Assembly: GCA_024867545.1 (NCBI GenBank)
Contig: JANFNE010000041.1
Span: 186,001-250,000 of the forward strand
Source: Phytopythium helicoides
Taxonomy: Eukaryota; Oomycota; Peronosporomycetes; Pythiales; Pythiaceae
DNA length: 64,000 bases
Direction: 5' to 3'
Made by a program: the position numbers and the translations under genes
Notes under the pieces: model-generated
What the model was told of the DNA's origin: nothing
Seen by the model: the letters and a program-made list of their open reading frames with translations, nothing else
Database searches by the model: none
Part shown: positions 43,803-54,538 of the stretch, one piece after another
Numbering within the stretch: the first letter of the stretch is position 1
Layout of the letters: every line of letters starts with the position of its first letter

Positions 43803-46800
43803 TCAGCTCTCTGGCTCGTAGTCGGGATTCTTTCGGAGAATCACGACGCCTTCTAGCACATTCGTGAGCGGGAGGTACTCGTCCGTCGCGAGCTCCGCGC
43901 GGTCCTTCACGTTGAGTAGCACGGGTGTTGTGTGCGTCTGGAATCCCGTGATGGACTTCGGTCGGCCAGCCTGGCCCACAATCTCCACCTAGTTTGATTT
44001 GACACAACAACCCCTGACTATTAGTACATATTGCTTCACTTTCACCAACATCAATCGATCAGCGTACCGCTTGGCCAACACGAACTGACACAGGCAGCGG
44101 GTTGAGCTCCTCATCAACCGTGATGAGCATTCGCGGTTGCATGGCCGTGGCTAGCGTGAACAGGATGTAGTGCGACGTGTCCAGAATCGTGTGCTCCATG
44201 TCGAGCGCAGCGTGCAAGACCGTCAGCAGCCCACTCACTGCCACCCGTGACATGATCAAGCGGTCCGAGTGGAACGGGTGCAAGGTGATGAGGCCCTGCA
44301 GCAAGACTTCGTTTAAAATCGACAGCAAGAAATCGGCACTGGCTCGAGTTCATCTTACCTTGCCCATGTGAAGCAGTCCCTGTGCGATCCGCACAACAAA
44401 GAGATGATTCGCTTCACGGTTGTAGAACTCCGACAACTGACGCAGAAGACCCGCCACACGCGAGTTGTTGGTGCCTGCAGACACGAGACCAAGCGCCAGA
44501 ATAGCGTTCTGCGCCACACCAGCATCCACGTCGTGGGTCAAGCGCGAGAGTGTGTCGATAAGGGTGTACTCAGGGTTGGAGATGCTCAACAGAGCAAACG
44601 CCAGAGGTACAGCGCGGCGCACAGCGACTTCGCCATACTGTAGCAAGTGATCGAACGAGCGCATCGCCATCTCACTGCCAATGTTTTCACCCATCGCAAT
44701 GAGCGCAATGCCAATCACAGCAACGCTCTGGTGCTGCGCGGCAACTGGATCTTCAATGTGCTCGGCGCACGTGCGTAGAAGCTGCTGAATCTTGAGGACG
44801 TTGCCAGATCTGCGTATGCACACGTCTCGAGTGTGATCGCCAGATATTTTGACATTCGATGCTCAATCGTCTTCGCAGCCTCCAACATCGCCTCCACGCG
44901 CTCTTGGCGCCTACGCAAGCGTAAAAGGAAGATGAACTTTATCAGCCAATGATCAACAGTAGGCACCAATAGAAACAACATACCCGAGGTAAAGAAGTCC
45001 GAGACCAAGTGCGAGGAAACGCGCGCAAGACGAATCCAGTTCCGCATCCGAGCTACTCATCAGCCGCTGCATAATCTCGCCTCCTGCTTCTGCGTCGCAA
45101 GTTCCAACTTCGACCATGCCAAGCGCGAGCGCGGCGTAGGCAACTTCTTGGATGTCAGCGTTCTCGTCGGCGTGAGAAACAACTGGAATCAACAATTCAG
45201 AAACGTCCTCTCGAGCAGAACCCGCAAAGGCAATGCCCAGGCCGAGGCACGCTGCACAAACGAATCGAGCAGTTGCCTGAGTCAATGTTGTCCGTGAGCA
45301 GTGCAAGCGCAGGGTCAATCTCGTTGCGGATGCCTGCGCTCACAATACCGACCGCCAAGATTGCACCAGCTTTGACATACTCGTCACCAGAGTACAGGAA
45401 CTTATCGATCTCTGTGATACCCTCTTCCACATTCCACAGCATGATCATACCGAGCGAGGCTGCAGCGCTCATCATCCCGTGCTTCTTGTTCTTGTACAGC
45501 CATGAGCTTCCTTCAGGAGTCATGAGCTTGTCCGAGTTGTAACCAGCATTCACAAACGCATTCACAAACGTGGAAGCCAAATTGTGGCGCGCTGAATCTG
45601 CAGGCTGCGATCCCGAGTCACGGCTGCGTGCAACACTGCCCGTTTCTGACAGGTGCGACTTGTAAATGTCCTCGGGCGTCTTGGCCTCGACAACGTCCAA
45701 GTCGCGCGCCAACGCAAGGAACTTGTCGCTGAGTTCAGTGTTACCAATCATGTCATTTGCCGACACGTCGCTTTCATCCTCAAAGAAGCAGCGCTGGCGA
45801 CCCAAAATGTAACCCAGCTGATTGCGCACCACCGTATCCTTGCACTTCTGGAAGACTTCGGCAACGAGCGCGTCGTCACCCAGGCGAAGTGCAACACGCA
45901 CCGCATCTGGGTACTGCTCGAGGCGCAAAAAGATCGAGTAGGCTGTCGTGAGAAGGGTTTGAAAGATCCTCTGGGTCCGACATGTAGTCGGCGCAGGCAA
46001 GCAGGTACAAGCAGACGCGCTGGTAGTTCTTCTCGTCGATCTCCTTCGACTCGAGCAGCTTGCTAAGCTGCTGGACCTCGATCAGAATGTCGATGGCCTC
46101 GGGCTCGGCGTTGTGCTGCATGTGGAATGGCACAATCGCGTCCACGATTGCGAGCAGGTCGGACACGTCCGGATCTTCTTGTCCCTCGGCGGTGATGCGC
46201 GCGTTGTACTCCTCGCCGACCTCGCCCGCAAGCGAGCGCACAAACTCGTGGCCCCACGATCCAAGGTCCGTGCTGTTGCCTAGCAGCTTGAACTTGAGGC
46301 TCTCTCGCGAGCCCTCCTTGGCCATGGTCATGGCCAGCACCGCCAGAATGTCGGCAAGCAGCGTCTTGGTGGCTCCGTTCGCGAGCGCCTGTCGAGCATC
46401 CGCGTTGTCGTCAGCTCCATCCCCCGCTGTCGCGCAAGCCTCTGCAACGCACGCTCACCTCGTACGCAGCCTTGAGCGAGTCGTAGGAGGGTCGCAGGAA
46501 CTTGAGCGGCTTGGGCACCGACGTCATGGAGGACGTGGCGGTGCGGATCTCTCGGCGCAGCAGCTCGAGCGCCGTCATCTTGACGCCGTCGGCCTCCGCG
46601 GCGTCGCACACGCACTTGACGGCCTCCTCCAGCTGCTCCTTGAGCCTGCGGTCCTCCTCCGACTGCCGAGCACGTGAGATCTCCACCCGCGACAGGCGGC
46701 GGGCAACCGCGGCGCACGCACCAGCTCCTCCTCTGCAGGCGCCTCGGGCCCCGCGGCCCTCGGGGCTGCAGCGCCGCCAGCTCCTCCGGCGAGCGCTTCT

Positions 46801-46850
46801 TCCCCGCCGGGTCCTTGGCCGGCACGTCCACCTTGGCGGCGTCCCTTCAT
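43803..46850 (-). CDS. RPN1: 26S proteasome regulatory subunit RPN1 (PSMD2), frame broken in several places
   Basis: Exons about 46850-46722, 46662-46459, 46388-44984, 44910-44359, 44295-44068, 43988-43803. Recognisable throughout: [15 protein letters not shown] near the N-terminus, the PC repeats ([23 protein letters not shown]), and the C-terminal [18 protein letters not shown]1 is the scaffold of the proteasome lid/base interface that docks ubiquitin receptors and shuttle factors. As read, the frame is lost near 46843, 45962-45964, 45258-45260 and 44808. The first three are one-base additions in G or T runs of the coding strand; the fourth is a one-base loss. RPN1 is essential, so sequencing error is the simplest reason, but a decayed copy is possible. 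Confidence 0.88.
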
Positions 46851-47798
46851 CTCGCGATCCAGCTGCCGCTTGTTCCTTCCGCTTCCGCTTGCGCTGTTGC
46901 CGCGCGGAGGGGGGAAGCGGCCTCGGCGGGAGGATTTTGGCCAATCGGACGGAGGAAAGACGCACTTTTGACCAATTGAAGCGCAGACACCGGTCGCCGC
47001 GAAAAGATCCAAGATCGTCCCTAGTGTCCCTAACGAAAACACAAGATCGTCCCTCGCGTCCCGAGCTTAGGAGAAGGCACTGTGGGGTTTCGATTAGAAG
47101 ACCTAGAGCGCTCTGTTGGGGGAATTTAGGTACCGAGTGACTTGCGCTTCAACTCGCCTGAGCCAGTGCCGTGACACGTAACAAACTGGACTCCCCAAGA
47201 TGTGTACGTAGCCCTCGATCCGTCTCGTATGCCTCGTGGAGGCCTTGCGTCTTCACCAAACACTGCATTACGGACACTGCTCAGCGACGACCTGGCACTC
47301 GGCTCAAGTCTGCCAAGAGTGGCTCCTCTGTGAACAATTGCTGCAGATTCACGCGCAACGTTGCAAATGAAGCGATGCAATGCGAGAGCGCCTTTACTCG
47401 GTGAGGGACGCGACGACATCTTGGTGCTGTGGATAGTCAAGCGAGGCGAGTACTACTGTAGACTCGACATGGCAGAGGCGTAAGTCGCGGCAGCGGCTTT
47501 GGGCACCACCTGGTTGTAAGCAACGCCCGAAAGGATCGGGTGTGATGGCTGGAGGATACAATCTGCTGGGCTGGAACCTCATGCCCACGAAGCGCTAGTG
47601 ATCTGCGCTCAATCCCCGAACCAATGCTCCTAAATGAAGCGGTCGTTCATTCCTATCCAGTCTGGATGTCATGGGACCTGTCACCACGGCTCACTTCTTG
47701 GCGCGCTGACGAGCTAGAGGCTAGATTAGATCGATCAATAACTCGATCACTATTCGATTCTCCACCGAGCCAGCAACTGCTCCCGTCCGACGCCAGTC
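46851..47798. other. Divergent spacer RPN1-NLP2
   Basis: No gene supported; short open frames such as 47171-47404 have no recognisable content. It should hold the RPN1 promoter on the left and the NLP2 promoter on the right (initiator-like TCACTATTCGATTC near 47746-47760). Confidence 0.45.
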
Positions 47799-48593
47799 AT
47801 GAAGACCGCCAGCTACCTCGCCATTGGGGCCGCCATCGCCGGAATCGCCACTGCCGACAACTTCGCCAAGCTCGATGAAGCTCTGCCCTCTGGTATCGAC
47901 ATCTCGTCCATCTACCCCGTGTTCGATATCGACACGGACTCTTGCCTGTTCAGCGCCGGCATTAGTCGTACTGGCGCACAGAACGGAGGACTCAAGCCCA
48001 GTGGCAGTCTGACTGGCAGCTGCCGTGATGACGACTTCCTCAATCTGTCGAACCTGTACCATCGGTACGCGTGCCTCGACAGCGACGGCGTCACCTACTG
48101 CGGACACTTCTTCTCCATCTACGCTCTCAAGGATCAAATTCTGAATGGTATTGAGAGTGGTCACCGCCACGACTGGGAGAAGGTTATCCTGTGGACGGAG
48201 AACGGCGTCGTCACGTACGGCAGCTACAGTGCACACTCGGGTGTCGGCACGGCTGCTGCGTCGGAGATCCCGACCAATGCCGATGGTCGCCTCAAGTTCG
48301 TCTACCACAAGGATGGCGTGCTCACTCACTGTTTCCGTTTCGCCAAGAGTGATGAGGGAGACGATGATGCTGAGAACCCGTCAGGTGCTTGGTTCACGCC
48401 TACGATTGTGAGCTGGTACACGATGGTAGGTGACGGCGTGACGAACGAGCAGTTGCGTTCGGACTTGAACTCGTACGACTACGGAAGTGCCAACTTTCCT
48501 CAGACGGACAGCATTTTTGTGGACAAGCTGAACGAGTTCAAGCCTGACTCGTTCCCGACGTTCACGCAGGACAGCGTTGACAACTCCCAGTAA
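47799..48593 (+). CDS. NLP: NLP2: NPP1/NLP family secreted protein
   Basis: 264 residues, one exon. Residues 1-19 form a signal peptide (Lys2, Ala/Ile-rich core, cleavage expected after ATA). The NPP1 domain follows, with the heptapeptide GHRHDWE at 121-127 and a preceding KD at about 111-112; in characterised NLPs the corresponding Asp, His, Asp and Glu hold a metal ion needed for membrane damage in plants. Five or more Cys are present (in DSC, GSC, YAC, YC, THC), more than in typical type 1 NLPs. It acts outside the cell (inference from signal peptide). Whether this member is cytolytic or one of the non-toxic NLPs cannot be told from sequence. NLP1 is its closest relative, in inverted orientation on the other side of RPN1. 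Confidence 0.92.
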   Translation: MKTASYLAIGAAIAGIATADNFAKLDEALPSGIDISSIYPVFDIDTDSCLFSAGISRTGAQNGGLKPSGSLTGSCRDDDFLNLSNLYHRYACLDSDGVTYCGHFFSIYALKDQILNGIESGHRHDWEKVILWTENGVVTYGSYSAHSGVGTAAASEIPTNADGRLKFVYHKDGVLTHCFRFAKSDEGDDDAENPSGAWFTPTIVSWYTMVGDGVTNEQLRSDLNSYDYGSANFPQTDSIFVDKLNEFKPDSFPTFTQDSVDNSQ

Positions 48594-49324
48594 ATACTGC
48601 GCAGCATCACTTGCTGTGGTGCTTTCTTATGCGAAGTGAATGAAGAGTTTGTATGTATGAAAGTGCTTGCACGATGTATCCCCGTTAGAACTGCCTGGGT
48701 ATCAACAGTGCTTGTTCACTTGACACGCGGCGTTTCACAAGCAAGCGATCCGTACGAGGTTATTCATTCCCATCCTGGCTGCACTGCGCAATGCCGTGCT
48801 GCTCAATCGATCGAGTCCTGTGCAACCACAGCACATCAATGCACATACACGTAGCCGTGTCGCGTTGCATAACAAAAAGGCTCGACTCATCAAAGTCATG
48901 GATGAGATTGAGTTGCAGATCTATCTTCAAGATCGGCAAGGTTGTCGTGATGCGTGAGTAATAACTGCCATCTCAACAGCAAGCAAGTTGAAACTTTCTC
49001 TCAGTCAGTGTGCCCTCAACGTCGTTTGCATGGTGCCCATCTCGGTGACACTGACCCACGAGTAGACGATGTGCGGTTCCCAACTCGTGATGCAGCGTAC
49101 GTATGCAGCAATGGACTGTGTGCCCTCCTCCGGCCGTGGCATTGCAGTCAACATAAATTGGGGTCGATTAGGAAATTAATTGCTCCATTCGCAGGCTCCG
49201 GACAGCAAAAGATTCGGTTCCCTCACGACGGCCACGTCGGTTTGGCTCCAGCTTGTCATTCTGCGATTCACCGCCTCCAGCTCAAATCTCCAGCTACTCA
49301 GACGACTACGCATAGAACACCGCC
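48594..49324. other. Spacer NLP2-NLP3
   Basis: No gene supported. The right end holds an initiator-like element TTGTCATTCTGCGATTC at 49253-49269, about 55 bp before NLP3. Confidence 0.5.
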
Positions 49325-50110
49325 ATGAAGTTCATCAGCGCCCTCATCGCTGCCACCGCCATGCTCGCTGGTGTCACCACCGCCGACGACTTTGCCAAGC
49401 TCGACCAGGCGCTGCCCTCGGGAATCGACATCTCCTCCATCACGCCGCTCTTCGACATTGACACGGACTCATGTCTGTTTAGCGCCGGTATTAGCCGCAC
49501 GGGTGCTCAGAACGGTGGCCTGAACCCCACTGGATCGCTGACTGGCGGCTGCCGCAACGGAAACTTCCTCAACCTGTCGAACCTGTACCACCGCTACGCG
49601 TGCCTGACGAGTGGCAACACCAAGTACTGTGGCCACTTTTTTTCGGCCTACACGCTCAAGGACCAAATCGTCAGCGGAGTCAAGAGCGGCCACCGCCACG
49701 ACTGGGAGAAGGTCATTGTCTGGACCGAGAACGGCGTTCCAACGTATGGCAGCTACAGCGCTCACTCGGGCGTGGGTACCGCTGCCGCGTCGAGCATTCC
49801 TCGCCAGAACAACCACCTCAAGTTCGTCTACCACAAGGACGGCGCTCTGACTCATGCCATGCGCTTTGCCAAGTCGGGCGAAGCGGCGGAGAACCCGACG
49901 GGTGCTTGGTTCACGCCGACGATTGTGAGCTGGTACACGATGAAGGGTGACGGCGTCAGCAACCAGCAGCTGCGCGACAAGCTCAACTCGTACGATTACG
50001 GCAGCGCCAACTTCCCTCACAACGATGGCCGCTTCCTCGGGGCGCTCAACCAGTTCAAGCCGGCGTCGTTCCCGACCTTTACGCAGGCGAGCGTTGACAA
50101 CTCAAAGTAA
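49325..50110 (+). CDS. NLP: NLP3: NPP1/NLP family secreted protein
   Basis: 261 residues, one exon, signal peptide at about 1-20 ending VTTA, GHRHDWE at about 122-128. The first two thirds and the upstream region resemble NLP4 closely (same signal peptide core AATAMLAGVTTADDFAKLDQ), but the last 35 residues (FPHNDGRFLGALN) are of the type found in NLP8 and NLP9, not NLP4. It lacks one residue pair in the acidic loop that follows THAMRFAKS. Secreted; toxicity unknown. It is the third of the cluster and the first of a plus-strand run. Confidence 0.92.
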   Translation: MKFISALIAATAMLAGVTTADDFAKLDQALPSGIDISSITPLFDIDTDSCLFSAGISRTGAQNGGLNPTGSLTGGCRNGNFLNLSNLYHRYACLTSGNTKYCGHFFSAYTLKDQIVSGVKSGHRHDWEKVIVWTENGVPTYGSYSAHSGVGTAAASSIPRQNNHLKFVYHKDGALTHAMRFAKSGEAAENPTGAWFTPTIVSWYTMKGDGVSNQQLRDKLNSYDYGSANFPHNDGRFLGALNQFKPASFPTFTQASVDNSK

Positions 50111-51087
50111 GCGTCTAGGCTGCGCAGGAAAGTTCGTCGTGAGATTGTTGGGTCTATCCTGATACCGCACGCTGCATCGTCGAGTTTGATGTCGAGCGAT
50201 TCAATCATTTCGACAGCTTTATTCCTGTCTTTGATGCGTTCAGTGTTGCACTTGATGCTGCCCAAGTGAAACTGGCGGAGACAGCAAACAGGCGAGCGGT
50301 TATAGAGTTTGGTGTACTAATTCCCGTTTGCCTACGTTTATCCTTTCCTTTCCTTGGTGTTGACTGACATTTGAGTGGAGATTTCAACTGACACACAGTG
50401 TCCAACCTCCTCCAGCATGCAGATGTTGCGCACAGTGGACAGTGTCCGTGTCATGAGCCACGGACTCAGATTCAACTCACCAATGGCACTTTGGTGAGGG
50501 CTTGAGCTCTGGCATAACACTAAGGCATTTGCGTAATCCACGACAGCAACCGGCATGAGCACGGGACTGCAATTTCAAATCTCACGAGAGAGGCCGAGTG
50601 CCACCGAGCCGTCTCATAGCGAGGGAACGAGTACTATGCGCGTTTTCTCGACGCCGCGGGTCCCCGTCGGCCACGAGTTTTGAATCTGCGGCGGAATCTT
50701 GAGCAAGATCAGCGTGCAGATCGAGGCTCAAGCCCGACAAGCTGTTGACAGGTCGTCGCTGTCTGCCGTGAGTACATAGCAGTTGCGGGCGTGTGAACAA
50801 CATGAGCGCATCTCGGTGACTCCTCAGTGAACTCTGTCCAGTCTACCGCACTGCTGGACGGTCTGACTTCTTTCCGAAACCGAACTTCACCGCGCCAATC
50901 GCGCATCGCCGTTCCCACACATCCTCCCACCGTTCGGCTGCGCATCCAATGGCCGCCGCCTCAATTTTACCGATCCACTTACAGTGAAACGGGCTGCCGT
51001 CATCGACGTCTGCTGACAGCTCACTCTGCGATTCACCGCCTCCAGCTCAAGTCGCCAGCCTCCCACCGCCCAGCCAGTTCGAAGATC
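50111..51087. other. Spacer NLP3-NLP4
   Basis: No gene supported. Several unrelated short open frames on both strands. An initiator-like GCTCACTCTGCGATTC lies at 51019-51034; the following 50 bp resemble the NLP3 leader. Confidence 0.5.
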
Positions 51088-51876
51088 ATGAAGCTCACTG
51101 GCGCCATCGTCGCTGCCACCGCCATGCTCGCTGGTGTCACCACCGCCGACGACTTTGCCAAGCTCGACCAGGCGCTGCCCTCGGGAATCGACATCTCCTC
51201 CATCACGCCGCTCTTCGACATTGACACGGACTCATGTCTGTTTAGCGCCGGTATCAGCCGCACAGGTGCTCAGAATGGCGGCCTCAAGCCGAGTGGATCG
51301 CTGACTGGTGGCTGCCGCAACGGGAACTTCCTCAACCTGTCGAACCTGTACCACCGCTACGCGTGCCTGACCAGTGGTAGCACCAAGTACTGTGGCCACT
51401 TCTTCTCGATCTACGCCCTTAAGGACCAGATCCTTGACGGCATTGAGAGTGGCCACCGCCACGACTGGGAGAAGGTGATCATCTGGACCGAGAACGGTGT
51501 TGCGACCTACGGTAGCTACAGCGCTCACTCCGGCGTGGGTACCGCTGCCGCGTCGAGCATTCCTCAGCAGAACGGTCATCTCAAGTTCGTCTACCACAAG
51601 GACGGTGCTCTGACTCACGCTATGCGCTTCGCCAAGAGTGACGAGACGACGGCGGAGAACCCGACGGGTGCTTGGTTCACGCCGACGATTGTGAGCTGGT
51701 ACACGATGAAGGGCGACGGCGTGACGAACGCTCAGCTGCGCTCGGACTTGAACTCGTACGACTACGGTAGCGCCAACTTCCCGCAGACGGACAGCATTTT
51801 TGTGGACAAGCTGAACGAGTTCAAGCCTTCTACGTTCCCGACTTTCACTCAGGCGAGCGTCGACAGCTCGCAGTAG
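51088..51876 (+). CDS. NLP: NLP4: NPP1/NLP family secreted protein
   Basis: 262 residues from ATG 51088; an open frame extends upstream to 50827 but the signal peptide (MKLTGAIVAATAMLAG) fixes the start. GHRHDWE is intact. The C-terminus ends VDSSQ, shared with NLP6, and the 3' flank to about 51990 is also similar to that of NLP6. The tail SIFVDKLNEF is of the NLP1/NLP2 type. Secreted; role in plant interaction inferred from family. Confidence 0.92.
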   Translation: MKLTGAIVAATAMLAGVTTADDFAKLDQALPSGIDISSITPLFDIDTDSCLFSAGISRTGAQNGGLKPSGSLTGGCRNGNFLNLSNLYHRYACLTSGSTKYCGHFFSIYALKDQILDGIESGHRHDWEKVIIWTENGVATYGSYSAHSGVGTAAASSIPQQNGHLKFVYHKDGALTHAMRFAKSDETTAENPTGAWFTPTIVSWYTMKGDGVTNAQLRSDLNSYDYGSANFPQTDSIFVDKLNEFKPSTFPTFTQASVDSSQ

Positions 51877-52565
51877 AGTGGTGTCATCCATTGTCATTCA
51901 AAAGTGTAGTTCACTCGCTGGCCGTGTTGGACCTGACGAGAATTTGAGCTTTTAGTACGTACAATCGATGTTGAGCCAGTAAAACCGTTCTACGCTTAGT
52001 CGTGTTGTGTTGGTGAAGCAGCGAGCCTTAAGATTCAGTTGGGTGTTTTGTGTCCGCATTGCTTCATCTTGCACCGCAGCAAAGTTGTACACTTCGATGT
52101 GCTACATGCAACAACGTTGCGGTGCAAGATAATCACGGGATTTGCAAGAGACTAGCGGAAGCAGATTGACCGTCAATCAACTTGAGGATGGAGGCACAGC
52201 CACTGTAGAAAACGGATCGTTGCAGTTTTCAAACACTGCAGCATGTATAAAATGCTCTCTATACTGTGATGCTGTGATGCTGTGGCGCAGGAATTGCTGC
52301 CGTGACTCTGTACATTTGTGCCCGTGCAAAGGTTGTCCAGCGTATCCGCTAGTGTCACATCCACGTGTGCCTGCTCTCAGCACGCACTCGGCATTGCGGG
52401 CTTCGAACAGCAACAACACACACATCCAGCAATGCGAGCTGGCTCTTGGTGGTCAAACGCTGGCCCGGCACACAGCTCGCTCAGTCCTGCACTTCGGTCC
52501 ACCTAGCTCATTCCTCCTTTCACCTCGCCCAGCTCAGGTCGTCTCCAGCTTCTGTCGCTACTACC
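51877..52565. other. Spacer NLP4-NLP5, first half of a duplicated block
   Basis: No gene supported. From about 51877 it is similar to the spacer after NLP6 (54539 on), and from about 52001 to the start of NLP5 it is similar to 55147-55644 before NLP7, with gaps of about 28 and 14 bp (52347-52360 is absent from the other copy). Confidence 0.7.
52506..52521 (+). promoter_or_regulatory. Oomycete initiator element, NLP5
   Basis: GCTCATTCCTCCTTTC fits the oomycete Inr consensus GCTCATTYYNCAWTTT at 14 of 16 positions and lies 45 bp before the NLP5 ATG, where transcription is expected to start. Confidence 0.7.
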
Positions 52566-53360
52566 ATGAAGCTCACTGGCGCCGTCGTCGCTGCCACCGC
52601 CATGCTCGCTGGTCTTGCTGCTGCCGACGACTTCCCCAAGCTCGACGAGGCCCTGCCGTCGGGAATCGACATCTCCTCCATCATCCCGCTCTTCGACATT
52701 GACACGGATGCATGCCTCTTCAGCGCCGGTATCAGCCGCACGGGCGTGCAGAACGGAGGCCTCAAGCCGAGTGGATCGCTCACGGGCGGCTGCCGCAACA
52801 GCAACTTCCTCAACCTGTCGAACCTGTACCATCGCTACGCGTGCCAAGTGAGTGGCGGTGTGAACTACTGCGGTCACTTCTTCTCGATCTACGCCCTTAA
52901 GGACCAGATCCTGAGTGGCATTCAGAGCGGTCACCGCCACGACTGGGAGAAGGTCATCGTCTGGACGGAGAACGGTGTTGCCACCTACGGCAGCTACAGT
53001 GCGCACTCGGGTGTGGGTACTGCTGCTGCTGCTGACATCCCGCAGCAGGATGGTCACCTCAAGTTCGTCTACCACAAGGACGGAGCGGTGACGCACTGCT
53101 TCCGCTTTGCCAAGTGGGACGAGGGTCCGAACGACGCCGAGAACCCGACAGGTGCTTGGTTCACGCCGACGATTGTGAGCTGGTACACGATGAAGGGTGA
53201 CGGCGTGAGCAACGAACAGCTTCGCGCAGACCTGAACACCTACAACTACGGAAGCGCCGACTTCCCGCAGACGGACAGCATCTTCCTCGACAGGCTGAAC
53301 TCGTTCAAACCATCTACGTTCCCGACTTTCACACAGGCGAGCGTTGACAACTCTAAGTGA
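52566..53360 (+). CDS. NLP: NLP5: NPP1/NLP family secreted protein
   Basis: 264 residues from ATG 52566. Signal peptide at 1-21 ends LAAA. GHRHDWE is intact. It has two features not seen in NLP2-4: Ala instead of Ser in DTDACLFS and the loop KWDEGPNDAENPTGAW. The tail is SIFLDRLNSF. The protein is identical to NLP7 except near the C-terminus. Secreted; cytolytic activity unknown. Confidence 0.92.
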   Translation: MKLTGAVVAATAMLAGLAAADDFPKLDEALPSGIDISSIIPLFDIDTDACLFSAGISRTGVQNGGLKPSGSLTGGCRNSNFLNLSNLYHRYACQVSGGVNYCGHFFSIYALKDQILSGIQSGHRHDWEKVIVWTENGVATYGSYSAHSGVGTAAAADIPQQDGHLKFVYHKDGAVTHCFRFAKWDEGPNDAENPTGAWFTPTIVSWYTMKGDGVSNEQLRADLNTYNYGSADFPQTDSIFLDRLNSFKPSTFPTFTQASVDNSK

Positions 53361-53755
53361 TCGTTGCGTCAGAGGTGCCTTGGTCTTGATGGCTTTTGAT
53401 TTCAGTTTTAGTTGAGTGATTAACCAAAGTTTGTTGATATCAGCAAATAATGAACCACGTCTTGTTTAGTTTTCTGACTTGAAAACCGCTCGAACAGACT
53501 GTCTGCGTCAATGGAGCCGTCTTCACTCCCATGATCCTTTTGAGCATGAGTATCGGTGCCTAGAGTATCTTTCGAGGTAGTCACAGCAATAAATGAAGCA
53601 CAGCAAACGCATAAATCGTCCAGCTGGCGTGTCTGCTCTCAACTTTCAATTTGATCTTGCAGATTCATCGATCAGCGTGCTTTCTACTGGAGATCACTCT
53701 TCATCCTTGCGCCTCGAGCTCACACCTCCAACTCCAGCTTTGTCCTGCTAGAAGC
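53361..53755. other. Spacer NLP5-NLP6
   Basis: No gene supported. An initiator-like ATCACTCTTCATCCTT lies at about 53693-53708, roughly 50 bp before NLP6. Confidence 0.5.
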
Positions 53756-54538
53756 ATGAAGTTCATCGCCCCCGTTGCTGCCTTCGCGATGCTTGCGACA
53801 TCTACTTTCGCTGACGATTTCCCCAAGCTTGATGAAGCCCTGCCGTCTGGAACCGGCATTTCTTCAATCACGCCGCTCATTGATATCACCACGGATTCTT
53901 GCTTGTTTAGTGCCGGCATCAGCCGGACTGGTGCTCAAAACGGTGGTCTCAAGCCTAGCGGTGCCCTCACTGGTGGATGCCGCAACAACAACTTCATGAA
54001 CCTATCCAACTTGTATCATCGCTACGCGTGCCTCGACAGCGACGGCGTGACCTACTGCGGCCACTTCTTTTCCATTTACGCTCTCAAGGATCAAATTTTT
54101 CCTTACATTGAAAGCGGTCACCGTCATGAGTGGGAAAAAGTGATTGTCTGGACTGAGAATGGCGTTGCGACGTACGGCAGCTACAGTGCCCACTCTGGGG
54201 TCGGCACCGCCGCTGCTTCTGACATTCCGCAGCAAAACGGTCACCTCAAGTTCGTCTACCACAAGGACGGATTGCTCACTCACAGCTTCCGGTTTGCGAC
54301 GAGCTCCGACAAGGTCGAGAACCCGACGGGTGAATGGATCACGCCCACCATTGCCAGCTGGTACACTATGACAGGAGATGGCACGACGAATGCTCAGCTG
54401 CGTGCGGATCTGAACTCGTACGACTACGGAAAGGCTGACTTCCCGCAGACGGACTCCATTTTCTTGGGCAAGCTGAACGAGTTCAAGCCGTCCACGTTCC
54501 CGACTTTCACTCAGGCGAGCGTCGACAGCTCGCAGTAG
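53756..54538 (+). CDS. NLP: NLP6: divergent NPP1/NLP protein with changed heptapeptide
   Basis: 260 residues from ATG 53756, signal peptide ending TSTFA. The heptapeptide reads GHRHEWE: the central Asp is Glu, at a position that coordinates the metal ion in characterised NLPs. Other differences from the cluster: GTGISSITPLIDITTDS near the N-terminus, FPYIES before the heptapeptide, and a shorter loop with SSDKVENPTGEW. The reading frame is intact and codon use is like its neighbours, though slightly less GC-rich. It may be a non-toxic or altered family member (inference). The tail (GKADFPQTDSIFLGKLNEF) is shared with NLP7. Confidence 0.9.
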   Translation: MKFIAPVAAFAMLATSTFADDFPKLDEALPSGTGISSITPLIDITTDSCLFSAGISRTGAQNGGLKPSGALTGGCRNNNFMNLSNLYHRYACLDSDGVTYCGHFFSIYALKDQIFPYIESGHRHEWEKVIVWTENGVATYGSYSAHSGVGTAAASDIPQQNGHLKFVYHKDGLLTHSFRFATSSDKVENPTGEWITPTIASWYTMTGDGTTNAQLRADLNSYDYGKADFPQTDSIFLGKLNEFKPSTFPTFTQASVDSSQ

